From Mucilaginibacter sp. (GTDB lineage: Bacteria; Bacteroidota; Bacteroidia; Sphingobacteriales; Sphingobacteriaceae): a stretch of 64,000 nucleotides of DNA. Both the position numbers and the translations under genes were made by a program. This document shows, in pieces, positions 60,721-64,000 of the stretch (its first letter is position 1; each line of letters starts with the position of its first letter). The stretch covers positions 212,000 through 275,999 of the forward strand of contig NZ_JANYGQ010000005.1 of NCBI RefSeq assembly GCF_025359345.1. Direction: 5' to 3'. Under the pieces are notes generated by a model that saw only the letters and a program-made list of their open reading frames with translations, had not been told where the DNA came from and did no database searches.

Positions 60721-60745
60721 GTGTAAATTTTACACAGTATCTTCG
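60721..60745 (+). promoter_or_regulatory. Operator and -7 element between nudix regulator and pfkA
   Basis: GTGTAAA-T-TTTACAC at 60721-60735 is a perfect 7-bp inverted repeat with one centre base. TATCTTCG (60738-60745), one base from TAnnTTTG, follows by two bases. Binding of the regulator here would cover the pfkA promoter. Confidence 0.6.
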
Positions 60746-60768
60746 TAGCTTCAAATTATCGCTAAAAA

Positions 60769-61755
60769 ATGCACAAAATTTCAAAACTCGCTGTTTTAAC
60801 CTCGGGTGGCGATGCGCCGGGGATGAACCCCTGCATCCGCTCGGTAGTAAGGACGGCAATTTACAATAAACTGCAGGTTACAGGAATAAGGCGTGGTTAC
60901 CAGGGACTTATAGAGGACGACATGTACGATATGCAACCCCGGTCGGTTAGTAACATACTGAATTTAGGAGGTACCATTTTAAAAACCGCACGTTGTTTAC
61001 CCTTTCGTTCAGACGAAGGTATGGAACTTGCCTACCAGAACTTAAAAAAGCACGAAATTGACGCTTTGGTGGTAATTGGTGGCGACGGAACCTTCACCGG
61101 AGCGCTGCGTTTCTCGAAAAAATTCCCGGATATTGCTGTTATGGGTGTTCCCGGAACGATTGATAACGACCTTTACGGCTCAACCTACACCCTTGGGTTT
61201 GATACCGCTACCAATACAGTTATTGAAGCTATTGATAAAATACGCGATACTGCCGATGCTCACGATCGCCTGTTTTTTGTGGAAGTAATGGGCCGCGATT
61301 CGGGTGCAATTGCCCTGCGTGCCGGTATATCGTGTGGTGCTGAGGCTATATTACTGCCCGAAAAGGCCACCGCAATTGATGATTTGATTGAAAACCTTAA
61401 AAATGGGCAAAGCAATAAAAAATCGTCGAGCATTGTTATTGTTGCCGAAGGCGACAAAAACGGAGGTGCTTATGATATTGCCAAAAAAGTGCAGAAAGAA
61501 GTTAAAAACTACGACGTAAAAGTAACCATACTCGGCCATTTGCAACGTGGCGGCAGCCCTTCGGCCTTCGACAGGGTGCTGGGCAGCCGTTTGGGATATG
61601 CGGCCGTGAATGCACTTATTGCCGGCAAAACGCAATCGATGGTTGGGCTGGAAGCTAATCACATCAAAATAACAAGCCTCGAAGAAGCGCTTACCCAACA
61701 TGAGTTTAAACTGGAAGAAGATTTGATGCAGATGGCTGAAATATTATCTATCTAA
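60769..61755 (+). CDS. pfkA: 6-phosphofructokinase
   Basis: ATP-dependent phosphofructokinase (328 aa, typical length), converting fructose 6-phosphate to fructose 1,6-bisphosphate. Motifs: VLTSGGDAPGMNPCIR, GGDGTFTGAL, PGTIDNDLYGS, EVMGRDSGAIAL, LGHLQRGGSPSAFDR. First gene of a likely operon with the BadF-like paralogue 9 bp later and gapA beyond. Confidence 0.96.
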   Translation: MHKISKLAVLTSGGDAPGMNPCIRSVVRTAIYNKLQVTGIRRGYQGLIEDDMYDMQPRSVSNILNLGGTILKTARCLPFRSDEGMELAYQNLKKHEIDALVVIGGDGTFTGALRFSKKFPDIAVMGVPGTIDNDLYGSTYTLGFDTATNTVIEAIDKIRDTADAHDRLFFVEVMGRDSGAIALRAGISCGAEAILLPEKATAIDDLIENLKNGQSNKKSSSIVIVAEGDKNGGAYDIAKKVQKEVKNYDVKVTILGHLQRGGSPSAFDRVLGSRLGYAAVNALIAGKTQSMVGLEANHIKITSLEEALTQHEFKLEEDLMQMAEILSI

Positions 61756-61764
61756 AAAAATCAA

Positions 61765-62613
61765 ATGAACGCAGTTGTTTATAGCGGATCAAATTATGCC
61801 GAATGGCGCCTTTTCGATAAGGAAAGAACCATTGCCTCGTTTAAAACAGGCGGCATAAACCCCTATTTTAACAATGAGGAACAGATAATTGCGCTTTTAA
61901 AGAAAAATATCAACCTGATACACCACGCCGAAGAAATAAAGCGTATTTATTTTTTTGGCGCCGGCTCGTTCTCGACCGAGCTTAAAAACACCGTGCACGA
62001 TGCTTTCCTGAAATTTTTTAAAAACGGGCGTGTAACCGTTGAGCATGATATTACTGCCGCCGCTATTGCCTGTTGTAAAAACTCACCGGGCATTATCAGC
62101 ATCATAGGCAGTGGTTCGAATGCGGCGTGGTACGACGGTAAAAGGGTAAAACCCAACAATTACGGCCTTGGTTATATCCTGGCCGACGAAGGCTCGGGCA
62201 ATTGGCTGGGCCGGCAGCTGGTAAAAGGCTACATGAATGAGACGCTGCCCGAAAACATAAGGAAGAAATTTGTGCAACGGTACGACCCTGAACGCAAGAC
62301 GCTGCTGGAGAAGATCTACCGGCAAAAGCAACCCGCTGTTTACCTTAGCTCATTTACCGACTTCTTTGTTGAAAACCAGGAAGATAGCTACATTAAAAAT
62401 GTGATAAAGACGGGGTTTGATAAGTTGATGCACACCTATTTATTACCATTGCATGATGAACATCCCGAAGCTTTTTTGTATTTTGCGGGCACTGTAGCAG
62501 CAAGCTTTCAAACCCAGTTAAAGGAGGCAGCTGCCGATGCAAATCTTGAAATTGCAACCATAATTAAAGAACCCATAAACAACTTACTAACTTATTATTC
62601 AAACAGAAATTAA
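61765..62613 (+). CDS. BadF-type kinase paralogue with altered phosphate-1 loop
   Basis: 282 residues, paralogue of the kinase at 58954 (aligns almost without gaps). The phosphate-2 loop GSGSN (115-119), HD (94-95) and ADEGSGNWLG are kept. The phosphate-1 loop is changed from ADGGSTKT to VYSGSNYA: the metal-linked Asp6 is Tyr, and Lys11-Thr12 are Tyr-Ala. ATP hydrolysis is therefore doubtful; it may bind sugar or nucleotide and act as a regulator. Lies between pfkA and gapA (9 and 33 bp). Confidence 0.85.
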   Translation: MNAVVYSGSNYAEWRLFDKERTIASFKTGGINPYFNNEEQIIALLKKNINLIHHAEEIKRIYFFGAGSFSTELKNTVHDAFLKFFKNGRVTVEHDITAAAIACCKNSPGIISIIGSGSNAAWYDGKRVKPNNYGLGYILADEGSGNWLGRQLVKGYMNETLPENIRKKFVQRYDPERKTLLEKIYRQKQPAVYLSSFTDFFVENQEDSYIKNVIKTGFDKLMHTYLLPLHDEHPEAFLYFAGTVAASFQTQLKEAAADANLEIATIIKEPINNLLTYYSNRN

Positions 62614-63642
<1,029 letters not shown>

Positions 63643-63664
63643 TTAGAAATAACTCCATAAAAAG

Positions 63665-63696
63665 GAAGCCCCGGACATCAAAATCCGGGGCTTTTC
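63665..63696 (+). terminator. Terminator after gapA
   Basis: AAGCCCCGGA / TCCGGGGCTTTT, a 9-base loop and T-run, 20 bp past gapA. Confidence 0.9.
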
Positions 63697-63736
63697 TGTT
63701 TATATGGCGGATATGTTAGTTGGGCATAGCCTGTAG

Positions 63737-64000
63737 TTAAACAATCGGCTCCGCCACGCCAACAAATATCACCACGCCGTCGCCACCAGGGTTTGCCACA
63801 CCGTCGGTAAAAACGTCTACATACAAAGATGGTTTCCAGTTATTTGCGCACCAGAGATTACCCGCGCGGTCGATTGAGGTTGAAGTAACCCGCATCAAAG
63901 GCTGGTACGATGGCGGTATTTGATTTCCGTCTTTGTCGAGTTGATGGCCGTAAAGCGGCTGCCCGTTTGCCAGGCGTACCTCCTCACCCGCGGTCGGCAA
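63737..64000 (-). CDS. C-terminal part of a gluconolactonase/Vgb-like repeat protein (cut by window edge)
   Basis: The minus-strand frame is open to the last base; a TTG at 64000 is the edge, not a start. The visible 87 residues contain STSIDRAGNLWCANNWKPSLYVDVFTDGVANPGGDGVVIFVGVAEP, an NHL/SMP-30-type propeller blade near the C-terminal end. Full length and role cannot be given. Convergent with gapA. Confidence 0.6.
   Translation of the reverse strand: MPTAGEEVRLANGQPLYGHQLDKDGNQIPPSYQPLMRVTSTSIDRAGNLWCANNWKPSLYVDVFTDGVANPGGDGVVIFVGVAEPIV

Overview
The window looks like chromosomal DNA of a Bacteroidota bacterium, most likely the Sphingobacteriaceae (Mucilaginibacter/Pedobacter-like). The basis is several Bacteroidota-type promoters (TTTG, about 19 bp, TAnnTTTG), few recognisable Shine-Dalgarno sequences, a propeller-type hybrid two-component sensor next to glycan enzymes, TlpA-type thioredoxins, a sigma-factor/beta-barrel operon, DUF1003, DUF2975 and DUF4342 proteins, and a BadF-type kinase close to pfkA and gapA. 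No rRNA, CRISPR array or intact insertion sequence is visible. One tRNA-Arg(TCT) lies on the minus strand at 58435-58508.

Layout. 1-4.3 kb: envelope phosphoesterase (cut by the window edge), carboxylesterase, TlpA-like thioredoxin. 4.4-6.7 kb: an Lrp regulator and an EamA exporter flanked by inverted copies of a 34-bp intergenic element. 6.8-13.1 kb: orphan ABC ATPase, DUF1003 protein, two short-chain dehydrogenases, a flippase-like membrane protein, aromatic amino acid hydroxylase. 13.3-24.6 kb: a PAS/GAF protein with an H-box but no ATPase domain, a tailless SSB, persulfide-dioxygenase-like protein, MnmD, ankyrin protein, endonuclease V-like protein, MazG, then a sigma factor, membrane/beta-barrel protein and porin operon. 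24.6-39.7 kb: LolE-like permease, NamZ, Fmt, an ABC exporter pair, membrane proteins, and two genes each broken by one missing base. 40.2-49.3 kb: a glycan-sensing hybrid kinase with two receiver domains, a GH9 glucanase and a periplasmic AGE-family epimerase, probably a beta-glucan utilisation locus. 49.5-51.8 kb: DUF2975, small Xre regulator and serine hydrolase operon. 52.1 kb: a second PAS/H-box protein without ATPase. 53.2-58.4 kb: an accessory island of small orphan genes ending at the tRNA-Arg gene. 58.9-63.6 kb: BadF-type kinase, degenerate-Nudix sugar regulator, pfkA, a degenerate BadF-type paralogue and gapA.

The most unusual part is the island at 53.2-58.4 kb. Short unknown genes are separated by families of imperfect palindromes. 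Three copies, 55-56 bp long, carry the same off-centre core (CCTCTATAAA at offset 19) and alternate with single same-strand genes, like a gene-cassette array, although they do not match the integron attC consensus. Two other palindrome families border neighbouring genes. An 11-bp tandem repeat, possibly integrase arm sites, lies 150 bp from the 3' end of the tRNA. A second window-wide theme is that many gene boundaries carry a different short phrase repeated several times, often with its reverse complement on the other side, forming hairpins.
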